Assembly (NCBI RefSeq): GCF_026242045.1
Contig: NZ_JAPJDO010000006.1
Coordinates: 186,001-250,000 of the forward strand
Direction of reading: 5' to 3'
Source of the DNA: Mycobacterium pinniadriaticum
Lineage (GTDB): Bacteria > Actinomycetota > Actinomycetes > Mycobacteriales > Mycobacteriaceae
Length of the DNA: 64,000 nucleotides
This document shows, in pieces, positions 16,983 through 24,983 of the stretch. Under the pieces are notes generated by a model, which worked only from the letters and a program-made list of their open reading frames with translations, did no database searches and was not told the DNA's origin. Every line of letters starts with the position of its first letter. The stretch's first letter is position 1. Both the position numbers and the translations under genes were made by a program.

Positions 16983-17285
16983 ATGCTGAAATCTGGTGCG
17001 CGCCTCGAGAGCCAGGTGTGCCAGACACAGGTGATCGTCGTGAAGTCGACGGAAGCCCTCGATGAACTCTGCGCGGGCGGGGCACCGATGATTCCGGTCG
17101 GCAGCGCCCCCGACGGTCGCGCTGCGCTCGATCCGGCGCGGTCTTCCGGTACGCAGATGGGGAAGCGATACGTCGCGCCCGGCGGTGCTGAGGTTCTCGT
17201 CACGCGTGCGGGCATTGGTTCGCTCACGATCGGCGATGCCGCAATGACTCTCAAAGAGGCCAAACCCCTACCCGCCAGCGACTGA
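16983..17285 (+). CDS. Small conserved-looking protein upstream of CoA-transferase, function unknown
   Basis: 100 aa with GGAAGGAAC before the ATG. Two Cys (SQVCQTQVIVV and LDELCAGGAPM) and Gly-rich turns (APGGAEVLVTRAGIGSLTIG) suggest a compact beta-rich domain, perhaps a metal- or ligand-binding one. No signal peptide or membrane segment is visible. I do not recognise the family by name. It is the first gene behind operator site 2, 43 bases before the tandem CoA-transferase, so it belongs to the catabolic regulon. Confidence 0.65.
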   Translation: MLKSGARLESQVCQTQVIVVKSTEALDELCAGGAPMIPVGSAPDGRAALDPARSSGTQMGKRYVAPGGAEVLVTRAGIGSLTIGDAAMTLKEAKPLPASD

Positions 17286-17328
17286 GCCGGCGGAGCCGGC
17301 TGATCACCGAACACGAGGAGAGACGACG

Positions 17329-19731
17329 GTGTCACACGACGAATCACCACTGAGCGGGGTTCGTGTCATTGATATGACGGACGGGGTGGCCGGGGGGACG
17401 GGACGCTTCCTGGCGCAGCTGGGTGCCGATGTCATCCTCGTCGAACCACCTCAGGGAGTCGCTTCCCGCCGGCAGGAACCGATGTACGACGGTCACGGGT
17501 TGAGATTCGCGACGGCGCACTGCAACAAGCGTGGAGTCGTGATCGACGTGACGGAAGGCCAAGGGCGCGAAGAACTCCTGAAGCTGGTCGAAGGCTCCGA
17601 CATCGTGCTGGAGTCGCATGCCCCCGGAGTCCTGGAACGCTACGATGCCGGCCCACGACAGATGCTCGCGCGCAACACCCGGCTGGTCGTCGCATCGCTG
17701 ACCAATTTCGGTCAGCGCGGGCCCCAGCGGGACTGGAAGGCTAGCGAGCCGGTATTCACCGCCATGTCGGCCATGCTGACCCGATCGGGTGCGCCAGGCC
17801 GTGAGCCGCTGTTACCGCCGGGTGGGATCGCGTCTGAGACGGCCGCGGTGCATGCGGCGTTCGCCGTGCTTCTCGCGTATTACAACGCCATGAGGACCGG
17901 TGTGGGCGACTATGTCGACTGCGCCATTCTCGATCTCGTGCTGCAGGGGCTCGACCCGGGCTTCGGAGTCGGCGGCTCAGCCACGATGGGGCAACCACAG
18001 ATCAACGCGCCACACGAGCGTCCCGACCGGCGGATGTTGTACCCCATCATCGCGTGCTCCGACGGCCACGTTCGGATGTTCATTGCCTCGGCGAAACAAT
18101 GGCGAGCACTGTTCGGCTGGCTCGGTGAGCCTTCAGAACTCGCCGACCCCGCGCTCGAGCAGATGTTCAGCCGCCTCATGCACTGGGACAAGATACAAGC
18201 GGCGCTCGCCGATATGTTCAAGGATCAGACGCGTGCCGAGATCGTGAGGCGGGGTACCGAATTGGGGATCGCGGTAGCGTCGCTGCACACGGCGCGGGAA
18301 GTCCTTGACTCTGATCACGTACGAGTGCGGAATGCGTTCCTGCACACCGAGGTGGCACCGGGTCTGACCGCCGATATCGCCAACGGCTACGTGCAGATCG
18401 GCGGGCGCCGGGCCGGCTTCCGGCGCCGGGCGCCCGGTTTGGGCGAACATACCGTGGAGGTCCGTGCGGAGTCCCGGGATGGTGAGGGAGGCGTCCGCGA
18501 GGCGGCCACAGTCGACCGCCGTCGTCCGCTCTCCGGACTCAGGGTGCTGGACCTGGGTGTCATCGTGGTGGGCGCGGAAACCGGTCGGCTCCTTGCGGAT
18601 CAGGGTGCCGAGGTCATCAAGGTCGAGAATCGGTCGTTTCTCGACGGACTGCGTCAGTTCGACCAGCCGACTAGTTGCAGCTACACCGCGGCGCTGGGCA
18701 ACCGGGGCAAGAGAAGTCTGGGGGTCAATCTCCGAAGCGACTCGGGCAAGGACCTTTTCAAGAAACTGGTCGCCAAGTCCGATGTGGTCCTGAGCAATTT
18801 CAAGCCGGGTACCCTCGGGTCCCTCGGTCTGGGCTATGAATCCTTGCGGGCCGTGAACCCACGCATCGTCTGTTTGGAGAGCAGCGCGCTGGGCAGTACC
18901 GGCCCGTGGAGCAACCAGATGGGTTACGGCCCTCTGGTCCGAGCGACGGTCGGCCTGACCGAACTGTGGCGTCACCCCGACTCGCCGGAGGCCTTCGGTG
19001 ACGACATGACCGTCTACCCCGATCATTCCGCGGCGAGGGTGGGCGTCGCGGCCGTGATGGCGGCCCTCATCGGTCGACAGAGGACCGGCAAGGGCTGCAA
19101 GATCGAGCTCGCCCAGATGGAGACGGTGTTCAGCCAGCTCGCGACCGGCTACCTACGCGAGTCGTTGCAGCCCGGGACCCTTGTCGCGCGCGGCAATGTG
19201 GGTGAATTCGACGCTCCGTCCGACGTCTTCGCGTGCGAGGGGGAGGACGCGTATTGCGCGATCGATATCAATGGTGATGATGAGTGGATCGCACTTGCCA
19301 ACGTTCTCGGCCGCGCCGATCTGGCCGATGACGCCAGGTTCGCCACTGCGGCGGGCCGGGTCCATCATCGAGCTGAGATCGACGCCGTGGTGGCGCAGTG
19401 GACTGCCGGGCTGAGCCCGTGGGAGGTTCAGAGTCGCCTGCAGGCTGTCGGGGTGCCGGCTGGTGCCGCCGCCCACGTGGCAGACCTCTTGAACAACCCG
19501 CAGCTGAAGGAAAGGGGGCAGCTCGGGCTACTCGACCAACCCGGGTTCGACGAGCAGCTGGATGTCGACATGGGACCGGCCGTCTTCGACAACATCGCCG
19601 CACCGGAACTGCGGCCGGCTCCACTGATGGGCGCCGATACCCGCGACATATGTCATGACGTCCTCGGAATGTCGGGTTCAGAGATCGACGCGCTGCTAGC
19701 CGACGGCGTGCTGGAGACGGTCGCCGAGTAG
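17329..19731 (+). CDS. Fused tandem CaiB/BaiF (class III) CoA-transferase
   Basis: 800 aa made of two complete class III CoA-transferase domains (about residues 8-385 and 400-790). Both begin with the family signature (LSGVRVIDM, LSGLRVLDLG). Such enzymes move CoA between carboxylic acids through an aspartyl-CoA intermediate. In the second half the catalytic-Asp motif is intact (Asp565 in YPDHSAARVG, aligned to CaiB Asp169). In the first half the same place reads IASETAAV with Ser169/Glu170, so that half may be structural. Class III enzymes are interlinked dimers, and a fused pair with one degenerate half would act as a pseudo-heterodimer. GTG start at 17329; behind operator site 2. Confidence 0.85.
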   Translation: MSHDESPLSGVRVIDMTDGVAGGTGRFLAQLGADVILVEPPQGVASRRQEPMYDGHGLRFATAHCNKRGVVIDVTEGQGREELLKLVEGSDIVLESHAPGVLERYDAGPRQMLARNTRLVVASLTNFGQRGPQRDWKASEPVFTAMSAMLTRSGAPGREPLLPPGGIASETAAVHAAFAVLLAYYNAMRTGVGDYVDCAILDLVLQGLDPGFGVGGSATMGQPQINAPHERPDRRMLYPIIACSDGHVRMFIASAKQWRALFGWLGEPSELADPALEQMFSRLMHWDKIQAALADMFKDQTRAEIVRRGTELGIAVASLHTAREVLDSDHVRVRNAFLHTEVAPGLTADIANGYVQIGGRRAGFRRRAPGLGEHTVEVRAESRDGEGGVREAATVDRRRPLSGLRVLDLGVIVVGAETGRLLADQGAEVIKVENRSFLDGLRQFDQPTSCSYTAALGNRGKRSLGVNLRSDSGKDLFKKLVAKSDVVLSNFKPGTLGSLGLGYESLRAVNPRIVCLESSALGSTGPWSNQMGYGPLVRATVGLTELWRHPDSPEAFGDDMTVYPDHSAARVGVAAVMAALIGRQRTGKGCKIELAQMETVFSQLATGYLRESLQPGTLVARGNVGEFDAPSDVFACEGEDAYCAIDINGDDEWIALANVLGRADLADDARFATAAGRVHHRAEIDAVVAQWTAGLSPWEVQSRLQAVGVPAGAAAHVADLLNNPQLKERGQLGLLDQPGFDEQLDVDMGPAVFDNIAAPELRPAPLMGADTRDICHDVLGMSGSEIDALLADGVLETVAE

Positions 19732-19856
19732 CTCGGTGCGGATCCGCCAACACTTCGCCTCGAACGGGCCGGCGGTGGGCGAGCCGGGACGATCCTGCGG
19801 CGCTATCTGACACGGGAACTCAACGACGCGGCAGCCACGAGTCAGCGCCGTCCGCG

Positions 19857-20909
19857 TCAACCACCGAGCAACGCGGTCGCGATGCTCGCGCGATGCCGCG
19901 CGGGTGAGCCGTACGTGGCTTCGAGGGCTTTCGATCGGCGCAGGAACAGGTGCAGATCGCACTCCCAGGTCACTCCGATACCGCCGTGCAACTGGACGGC
20001 GTCACTCACCACCGAGATCGCATTCTGAGTGGCGACAGCCTGCGCCAGTGCCGCCGAACGTTCGGTTTGTCCATCCTCGGCCAACGCCCAAGCCGCGCCG
20101 TACACCGCGGATCGGGAATTCTCTACGGCCACCAGCATGTCCGCCAGTAGGTGCTTGACCGCTTGGAAGGTGCCAATAGGTACGCCGAATTGATGTCGCT
20201 CGGTCGCGTAGCGTGCCGTCCGGTCCAGCGCGGACGATGCGGCTCCGGCCGCCTCCGCGGCGGCCAACGTCCACAACAGGTCGCGTGGCCGGGTGCTCGA
20301 CCGACTGTCGGCCAACAACTTTGCCTCCGCCCCGGTGAACTCGACGGTGGCGGCCGGTCTCGACCGGTCTACCGTCGGCAGCGCGGTGATGGTAGCGGCC
20401 GTGGTGACGAACCACCGTGTCTCGTTATCGACGCGGGCAGCGACGGCGAGCAGAGTAGCCGCGGCAGCGTTGGGCACCAAGGGGACTGTGCCGTCGAGAC
20501 GCCATTGCGAGCCGTCCCGCCGGGTGGTGACACTGCCGGAACCGGCGAGCACGATGCCGCCCACGGCTTCACCCCTTGCCAGCGGGACCAGCAGTTGTCT
20601 GCGCTGGTCGTCAGAACCAAACTGCGCGACGACTGCAGCGGCGGCACTGTGCTCGGTGAAGGGTACGGCGGCGACGGTACGGCCCAATTCCTCGGCGATA
20701 ACCACCTGCTCGACCGGTCCTGCGCCGCCGCCCTCGTAGGCCTCCGGCACGCCGACCCCCAGTAATCCAAGGTCGCGCAGCGATTCCCACAGTCGGCGGT
20801 CGATGACGTCGTCCGAGTCGTAAACCACGCGGCCCATCGTCGCGTCGCCGCGGAGATCGGCGAGGAGTGCGCGTAGCGCCTCGTGTTCCTCGGTGAAGTC
20901 GAATTTCAT
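19857..20909 (-). CDS. Acyl-CoA dehydrogenase, short (beta-like) subunit
   Basis: 350-aa flavin ACAD of the shorter class. It has an N-terminal helical domain, a weakly kept middle beta domain, and a C-terminal domain with RTARYATERHQFGVPIGTFQ and LHGGIGVTWECDLHLFLRR. Such short ACADs often pair with a longer partner to form alpha2-beta2 enzymes, as in the steroid side-chain FadE28/FadE29 type. The partner is most likely the gene immediately upstream (20910-22157); the two abut with no spacing. FAD-dependent alpha,beta-desaturation of an acyl-CoA is the expected reaction. Confidence 0.85.
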   Translation of the reverse strand: MKFDFTEEHEALRALLADLRGDATMGRVVYDSDDVIDRRLWESLRDLGLLGVGVPEAYEGGGAGPVEQVVIAEELGRTVAAVPFTEHSAAAAVVAQFGSDDQRRQLLVPLARGEAVGGIVLAGSGSVTTRRDGSQWRLDGTVPLVPNAAAATLLAVAARVDNETRWFVTTAATITALPTVDRSRPAATVEFTGAEAKLLADSRSSTRPRDLLWTLAAAEAAGAASSALDRTARYATERHQFGVPIGTFQAVKHLLADMLVAVENSRSAVYGAAWALAEDGQTERSAALAQAVATQNAISVVSDAVQLHGGIGVTWECDLHLFLRRSKALEATYGSPARHRASIATALLGG

Positions 20910-22157
20910 CTACGTGTCGGCCCACGGGTCTCGAGGCTGTCCGAGGATGCGCTCGGCCAGCACGTTGCGTTGTATCTCCGATGTACCTCCGCCGATCGTT
21001 GAGGCGCGGGTCCGCAGCCAGCCCAGCGCCCACTTGCCCTTGTTCGGGGCGTCGTCGGCGCCGCGGTCGAGAATGCCGAACTCGCCGCCGAGATCGAGTG
21101 CGAGCTCGTGCAGGTGCTGTTCGACGTGCTGTCCGAACAGCTTTGACATCGCGCCCTCGGGGCCCGGCTCCTTCCCGGAGAGCACCTTCGCGAGGTTGCG
21201 CATCCCGTTGAGGCGCACCAGCTCGACGTCGATCCACAGTTGTGCGACCTGATCGCGCAGGTGTGGATCATCTGCGGCGCGATCACCGTTGCGGTTCAGG
21301 GTCTTAGCCATGGCGACGGCCTTGCTCAGCGTCGCCGTCAACGCCATCTGCTGCCCCATGAAAAGGATCGCCCGCTCGTTGGCCAGCGTGGTCCGGGTGA
21401 CGTCCCACCCGTGGTTGAGTCGCCCGACGACGTTGGTCAGCGGTACCCGAACTTCGTCGAGGAAGACCTCGTTGAATTCGGCATCGCCGGAGATCTGCCT
21501 GATGGGTCGGACATCGACACCGTCGGCGTCGATCGGCACCAGGACAAAGCTGATGCCGTGCCGCTTCGGAGCTTGGGGATCCGTACGCACCAGCGCGAAC
21601 ATCCAGTCGGCGACCTGGGCGCCCGACGTCCAGATCTTCTGTCCGGTGATGACGAGACCGTCGCCGTCGATGACCCCCTTTGTGCGCAAAGAGGCGAGGT
21701 CGGAACCGGCGGAGGGCTCCGAGAAACCTTGACACCAGACCTCACGGCCATCGAGCATCGGAGGCAGAAAGCGTCGCTGTTGTTCGGGAGTGCCGTGGGC
21801 GATCAAAGTCGGGCCGCAGAGATTGAGGCCGATGCGGCCGGCGAGCGGCGGGACGCGACGCTCGGCGGAGGTCAGGTAGAACAGCAACTGCTGCCGGGCC
21901 GTCGCCGACCGACCGCCGAACTCGGGTGGCCAGGTGATCGCCGCCCAGCGCCCCTCGGCCATCTCGGCTTGCCATTGTCTGGCCAGGACGTGCTTCTCGG
22001 CCGCGGCCGAGGCTTCGGCGTACTTCCGGTGAACGGCCGGCAGGTGCTCGTCGAGCCATGCCGACCATTCCGCGGCGAACGCGGCATCGCCTTCCGACAG
22101 GTCGATGCCGAGGGATTCCAGCCCAGCCGTCGGCGTCGCTGGTGTTCCATCAGACAC
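20910..22157 (-). CDS. Acyl-CoA dehydrogenase, long (alpha-like) subunit
   Basis: 415-aa ACAD. Substrate- and FAD-binding motifs are clear: GFSEPSAGSDLASLRTK, GLVITGQKIWTSGAQVADW and the C-terminal GGGTSEIQRNVLAERILGQPRD. The Glu of the YEGT motif of medium-chain ACADs is replaced by Gly, as in many mycobacterial FadE proteins where the base sits elsewhere or comes from the partner. GTG start at 22157. The downstream gene (350 aa) begins right at its stop. Operator site 3 lies 12 bp upstream, shared with the divergent gene at 22214. Confidence 0.87.
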   Translation of the reverse strand: MSDGTPATPTAGLESLGIDLSEGDAAFAAEWSAWLDEHLPAVHRKYAEASAAAEKHVLARQWQAEMAEGRWAAITWPPEFGGRSATARQQLLFYLTSAERRVPPLAGRIGLNLCGPTLIAHGTPEQQRRFLPPMLDGREVWCQGFSEPSAGSDLASLRTKGVIDGDGLVITGQKIWTSGAQVADWMFALVRTDPQAPKRHGISFVLVPIDADGVDVRPIRQISGDAEFNEVFLDEVRVPLTNVVGRLNHGWDVTRTTLANERAILFMGQQMALTATLSKAVAMAKTLNRNGDRAADDPHLRDQVAQLWIDVELVRLNGMRNLAKVLSGKEPGPEGAMSKLFGQHVEQHLHELALDLGGEFGILDRGADDAPNKGKWALGWLRTRASTIGGGTSEIQRNVLAERILGQPRDPWADT

Positions 22158-22168
22158 GACGAATACTA

Positions 22169-22179
22169 TAACCTGGTTG
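22169..22179. promoter_or_regulatory. Regulon operator, site 3 (divergent ACAD genes)
   Basis: TAACCTGGTTG core with TA flanks on the left (TATAACCTGGTTGTC). It lies in the 56-bp gap between two divergent ACAD genes, so one bound repressor could control both. Confidence 0.7.
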
Positions 22180-22213
22180 TCGAATTGTCGTTGACGGATG
22201 GGTCGGGGTAATC

Positions 22214-23203
22214 GTGTTCGATGAACGGTGGCCGGCGGAGGCCGAGGAACTCGCCGATGCGCTCGATGCCGTCTTGGCCAAGTACTCCGCGCCGGATGTG
22301 CTCCGCTCGCTGGACGACCGACGTTCGGCCGAGCCCGGCGAGGGACTCGATCGGTTGCGGCAGGCGGTAGCGGAGTTCGGGCTCTGGGAGCTGCCCACGG
22401 ATCCCCTTCTCGTCACGCGCGCCGCGATGTGCATCGGTGCCCACCTGGCACCGGTGCCGTTCGTGTCCGTGACGCCGTGTCGCATCGCGCTCGGCGAGAG
22501 CGATGTCGCCAACGGGCTGGACCGTTCGACCGTGCCCGCGGGAGTCCCGCGCATCGCCGTTGCCGCGGGTGCGGGGGTCGGCATCGTCGCCACGTCGGGT
22601 TCGGTCCGGATCAGTGCGGCGGGCGAGCCGCTGGTGCTGGTCGACACTGTTGCTGCGCACGTTCGGGAAGTGAGCGGCGATGCCGAGCTACTTCGCGCGT
22701 GGGGGTTCCTCCTGGAAGCGGCCCGGCTGGTGGGTGCGGCTCAGATGCTGATCCGGTACGGAGTCGAGTATGTCTCCGAGCGGAAACAGTTCGGAGTTCC
22801 GGTGGGCAGTTTCCAGGGAGTGGCCCATCCTCTGGCGGAGGCCGCGACGGCGGTGCAAGCTGCCGACCTGTTGACGAGGCACGCTGCCTATCTGGCCGAT
22901 TGCGATGGCAACCTACCGCTTTGGGCGGCGGTGATGGCCGCGGCCAAGGCGCGCACCGCATCTCGTCAGACGGCGAGCACGGTGCATCAAGCACTCGGTG
23001 GCTACGGGTTCACCATCGAGGCCGACTGCCAGCTGTACTCTCGCAGGATCCGGTCGTGGACGTCCGAGATGCCAGATCCTGTCCATTGGTTGGCGGACAT
23101 GGCGCGGACCCTTGCCGACCCGATCAGGCGCGACGGAGTCAAGGATCTGTGGCAGTTCGATCGAGGCTTCACCCTGCCCCGGTGGGCGCGCCAAAGCGAT
23201 TGA
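22214..23203 (+). CDS. Acyl-CoA dehydrogenase, short class
   Basis: 329 aa, shorter than typical ACADs (about 380). The N-terminal helical domain is recognisable, the beta domain is reduced (no clear GSDLAS-type FAD motif), and the C-terminal four-helix part is kept: RYGVEYVSERKQFGVPVGSFQ and LGGYGFTIEADCQLYSRR. It could be a beta-type subunit needing a long partner. The nearest candidates are the divergent pair behind operator site 3. GTG start at 22214. A TetR gene follows after 71 bases. Confidence 0.8.
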   Translation: MFDERWPAEAEELADALDAVLAKYSAPDVLRSLDDRRSAEPGEGLDRLRQAVAEFGLWELPTDPLLVTRAAMCIGAHLAPVPFVSVTPCRIALGESDVANGLDRSTVPAGVPRIAVAAGAGVGIVATSGSVRISAAGEPLVLVDTVAAHVREVSGDAELLRAWGFLLEAARLVGAAQMLIRYGVEYVSERKQFGVPVGSFQGVAHPLAEAATAVQAADLLTRHAAYLADCDGNLPLWAAVMAAAKARTASRQTASTVHQALGGYGFTIEADCQLYSRRIRSWTSEMPDPVHWLADMARTLADPIRRDGVKDLWQFDRGFTLPRWARQSD

Positions 23204-23274
23204 GCCTGCGCTTCATCAGTGCAACGCCAGGGCTGTTGCCGTGCGGTCGGGGCCCATCGTGAAACAATTCCTGG

Positions 23275-23880
23275 ATGAGCGCGCGGCGCAGCGCAGCGGC
23301 CGGTCCGGGCCGGCCACGAGACGTGAGCATGGATGCCCGGGTACTGAGTGCGGCATTGCAGGTCTACTCGGTCCAGGGGAAGGCCGGATTCACCGTGGAC
23401 CTCGTCGCCAAGACCGCTGGCTGCAGCCGCCCGGCAGTGTATTCCCGCTGGCCGACGAAGGAAGCGCTGCTACTCGCGGCGGTCCGGTCGTTCGATGCGA
23501 ATCTGGACGTTCCCGATGAGGGCAGTGCGCACGATCAATTGGTCTCGGTGGCTCAGCAGTTGCTGGAGGGCTTCTCGAGCGTGCAGGGTTTGGCAACGTT
23601 TCGGATCGTGCTCGACAGCCGAGACGACGAAGACCTACGAGCCGAGTGGGAGAAGATCAACACCGTTCGATTACGCAGCGCCGCAGAGGTACTCGAACGG
23701 GGTGTCGCTCGTGGAGAGTGGCGGTCCGATGTCGCGTCGACCGAATTTCTCCGCAGCCTTACCGGCGCCGCGATGATCGAGGGTCTCTACACTCACATGG
23801 CCTTTCCGGAGCGCCTGCAGCGCGCGCGGGGTGAAGCGGAGCGCCTCGTCGATTTCCTTCTCGAAGGAAGGCGTACCTAG
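23275..23880 (+). CDS. TetR-family transcriptional regulator
   Basis: 201 aa. The DNA-binding domain covers about residues 18-70 with FTVDLVAKTAGCSRPAVYSRW, and the C-terminal domain (PF16859-like in feel, not confirmed) has DLRAEWEKINTVRLRSAAEVL. It sits inside the catabolic locus, directly after an ACAD gene controlled by site 3, which makes it a good candidate for the regulator of the TAACC-N-GGTTA regulon. It has no such site in its own 71-bp upstream gap, so it may be read from site 3. An earlier or later ATG (residue 19) is possible. Confidence 0.83.
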   Translation: MSARRSAAAGPGRPRDVSMDARVLSAALQVYSVQGKAGFTVDLVAKTAGCSRPAVYSRWPTKEALLLAAVRSFDANLDVPDEGSAHDQLVSVAQQLLEGFSSVQGLATFRIVLDSRDDEDLRAEWEKINTVRLRSAAEVLERGVARGEWRSDVASTEFLRSLTGAAMIEGLYTHMAFPERLQRARGEAERLVDFLLEGRRT

Positions 23881-23975
23881 CGCCGATCGATCCTTGCCGC
23901 AACGGTATTGACGGAGTAGGGTTCAGGCCAATTAACTGCAAAGGATGCATATAATTGCTCGAGAGGACGTCGACG

Positions 23976-24983
23976 ATGGCCGGAAACTTCCCGCGCCGTG
24001 GGGACTTCGAGCACCAGGCGCTGGTCGGCTTCTTCCTCCCGGAAGCCGACCAGCATCTGCTGCACCAGTCGTACTTCGGCTTGCCGCTGGAGGGGACGTA
24101 CTTCTACGGCGTCATGCACACCGATGACGGTGCGGAATACGCCTTCATTCGCAAGGCGATCACCTACACCACCCGCGACATCTCGATAATGGCGGCCGAT
24201 GGGACGGGTCTGCGGGTCCATCCATCAAGCATTCAGGGCGCCAGGGGATGCAAGGTCGAGCGTGAACTGTTCGAGGGGCGGGAGAGCTTCGTCGGCGGAT
24301 CTTCTCGCGGAGCGAACTTCCAAGTTCGACTGGGTGACGGCGACTTCACCTGGCGCGAGCAGGGCGCCGGGGAGTGCCTGCTCGACATCGGTGGAACGTT
24401 GGCGGCGCCGGGATTTCAGGTCTTTGTCCCGTGGCGTACCAAAGCCGGGGAGGGCGGCGAACCCGGCGCGGTCGGTGCGTGCTTCTACACATCGACGCCC
24501 TATCTTGCCGAAGGCACGATGCTCGGCAAGCGGGTTACCGGGTTCTTCGCCGTCGACCACAGCTATCTGCCGAATGGTGTCGGCTGGAACAACAGCGCGA
24601 TCTGGATGCGGTTGCAGGGCGGGTGGAACGTGTTCGCCAACGAGTATGAGGACGGCTCCATCGAGTGGGGGCACATGAGTATCGGAGCGGATCGCTTTCG
24701 CTTTGTCGCGGTGTCCTCGGCAGATTCGGTGCTGGTCAACTCCGCTTCGGTGAATGCCGAGATCACCTGGCGGGATGACGAATTCGTTGATCGAATCACC
24801 TTCGATGTGGGCGACGGGCAACCCTGGGAGTTCGTCACCGACCTAAACGGCAAGATGGTGGACTTCTCGGCGGCCCGCCCCGGCTGGTCGGGCCATACCG
24901 GGGTGATCCGCCGGGTGGGTGAGACCCGAGTGCTGAAGCGGCACTGGGCGTGGCAGGAAGTGTTTCCGGAGCGAGTGCGCTGA
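23976..24983 (+). CDS. Lipocalin-like protein of unknown function (AttH/CrtC-like fold suggested), copy 1
   Basis: 335 aa rich in Trp, Tyr, Phe and Gly with alternating beta-strand patterns over the whole length, for example GTYFYGVMHTDDG, FQVFVPWRT and VTGFFAVDHSYLPNG. The architecture looks like two lipocalin-like beta barrels as in AttH/CrtC/tocopherol-cyclase relatives; this is an impression, not a family match. CrtC-type proteins hydrate isoprenoid double bonds, so a terpene-related role would fit. No signal peptide is seen. Start ATG 23976 has GAGAGG upstream. Its stop overlaps the fusion gene start (TGATG). A homologue at 63481 sits next to the paralogous fusion gene. Confidence 0.65.
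   Translation: MAGNFPRRGDFEHQALVGFFLPEADQHLLHQSYFGLPLEGTYFYGVMHTDDGAEYAFIRKAITYTTRDISIMAADGTGLRVHPSSIQGARGCKVERELFEGRESFVGGSSRGANFQVRLGDGDFTWREQGAGECLLDIGGTLAAPGFQVFVPWRTKAGEGGEPGAVGACFYTSTPYLAEGTMLGKRVTGFFAVDHSYLPNGVGWNNSAIWMRLQGGWNVFANEYEDGSIEWGHMSIGADRFRFVAVSSADSVLVNSASVNAEITWRDDEFVDRITFDVGDGQPWEFVTDLNGKMVDFSAARPGWSGHTGVIRRVGETRVLKRHWAWQEVFPERVR

Noticed and set aside
17911..17940. The DCAILD segment as the catalytic Asp of the first CoA-transferase half
   Set aside because: Counting from the CaiB sequence as I remember it, the catalytic Asp169 lies about 22 residues before the GxG-VD anchor, not after it; the matching place in this half is Ser169/Glu170.
23900..23975. A possible operator copy before the lipocalin-like gene (CAATTAACTGC...)
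   Set aside because: Only TTAAC-like letters match; no GGTTA arm follows at the right distance.
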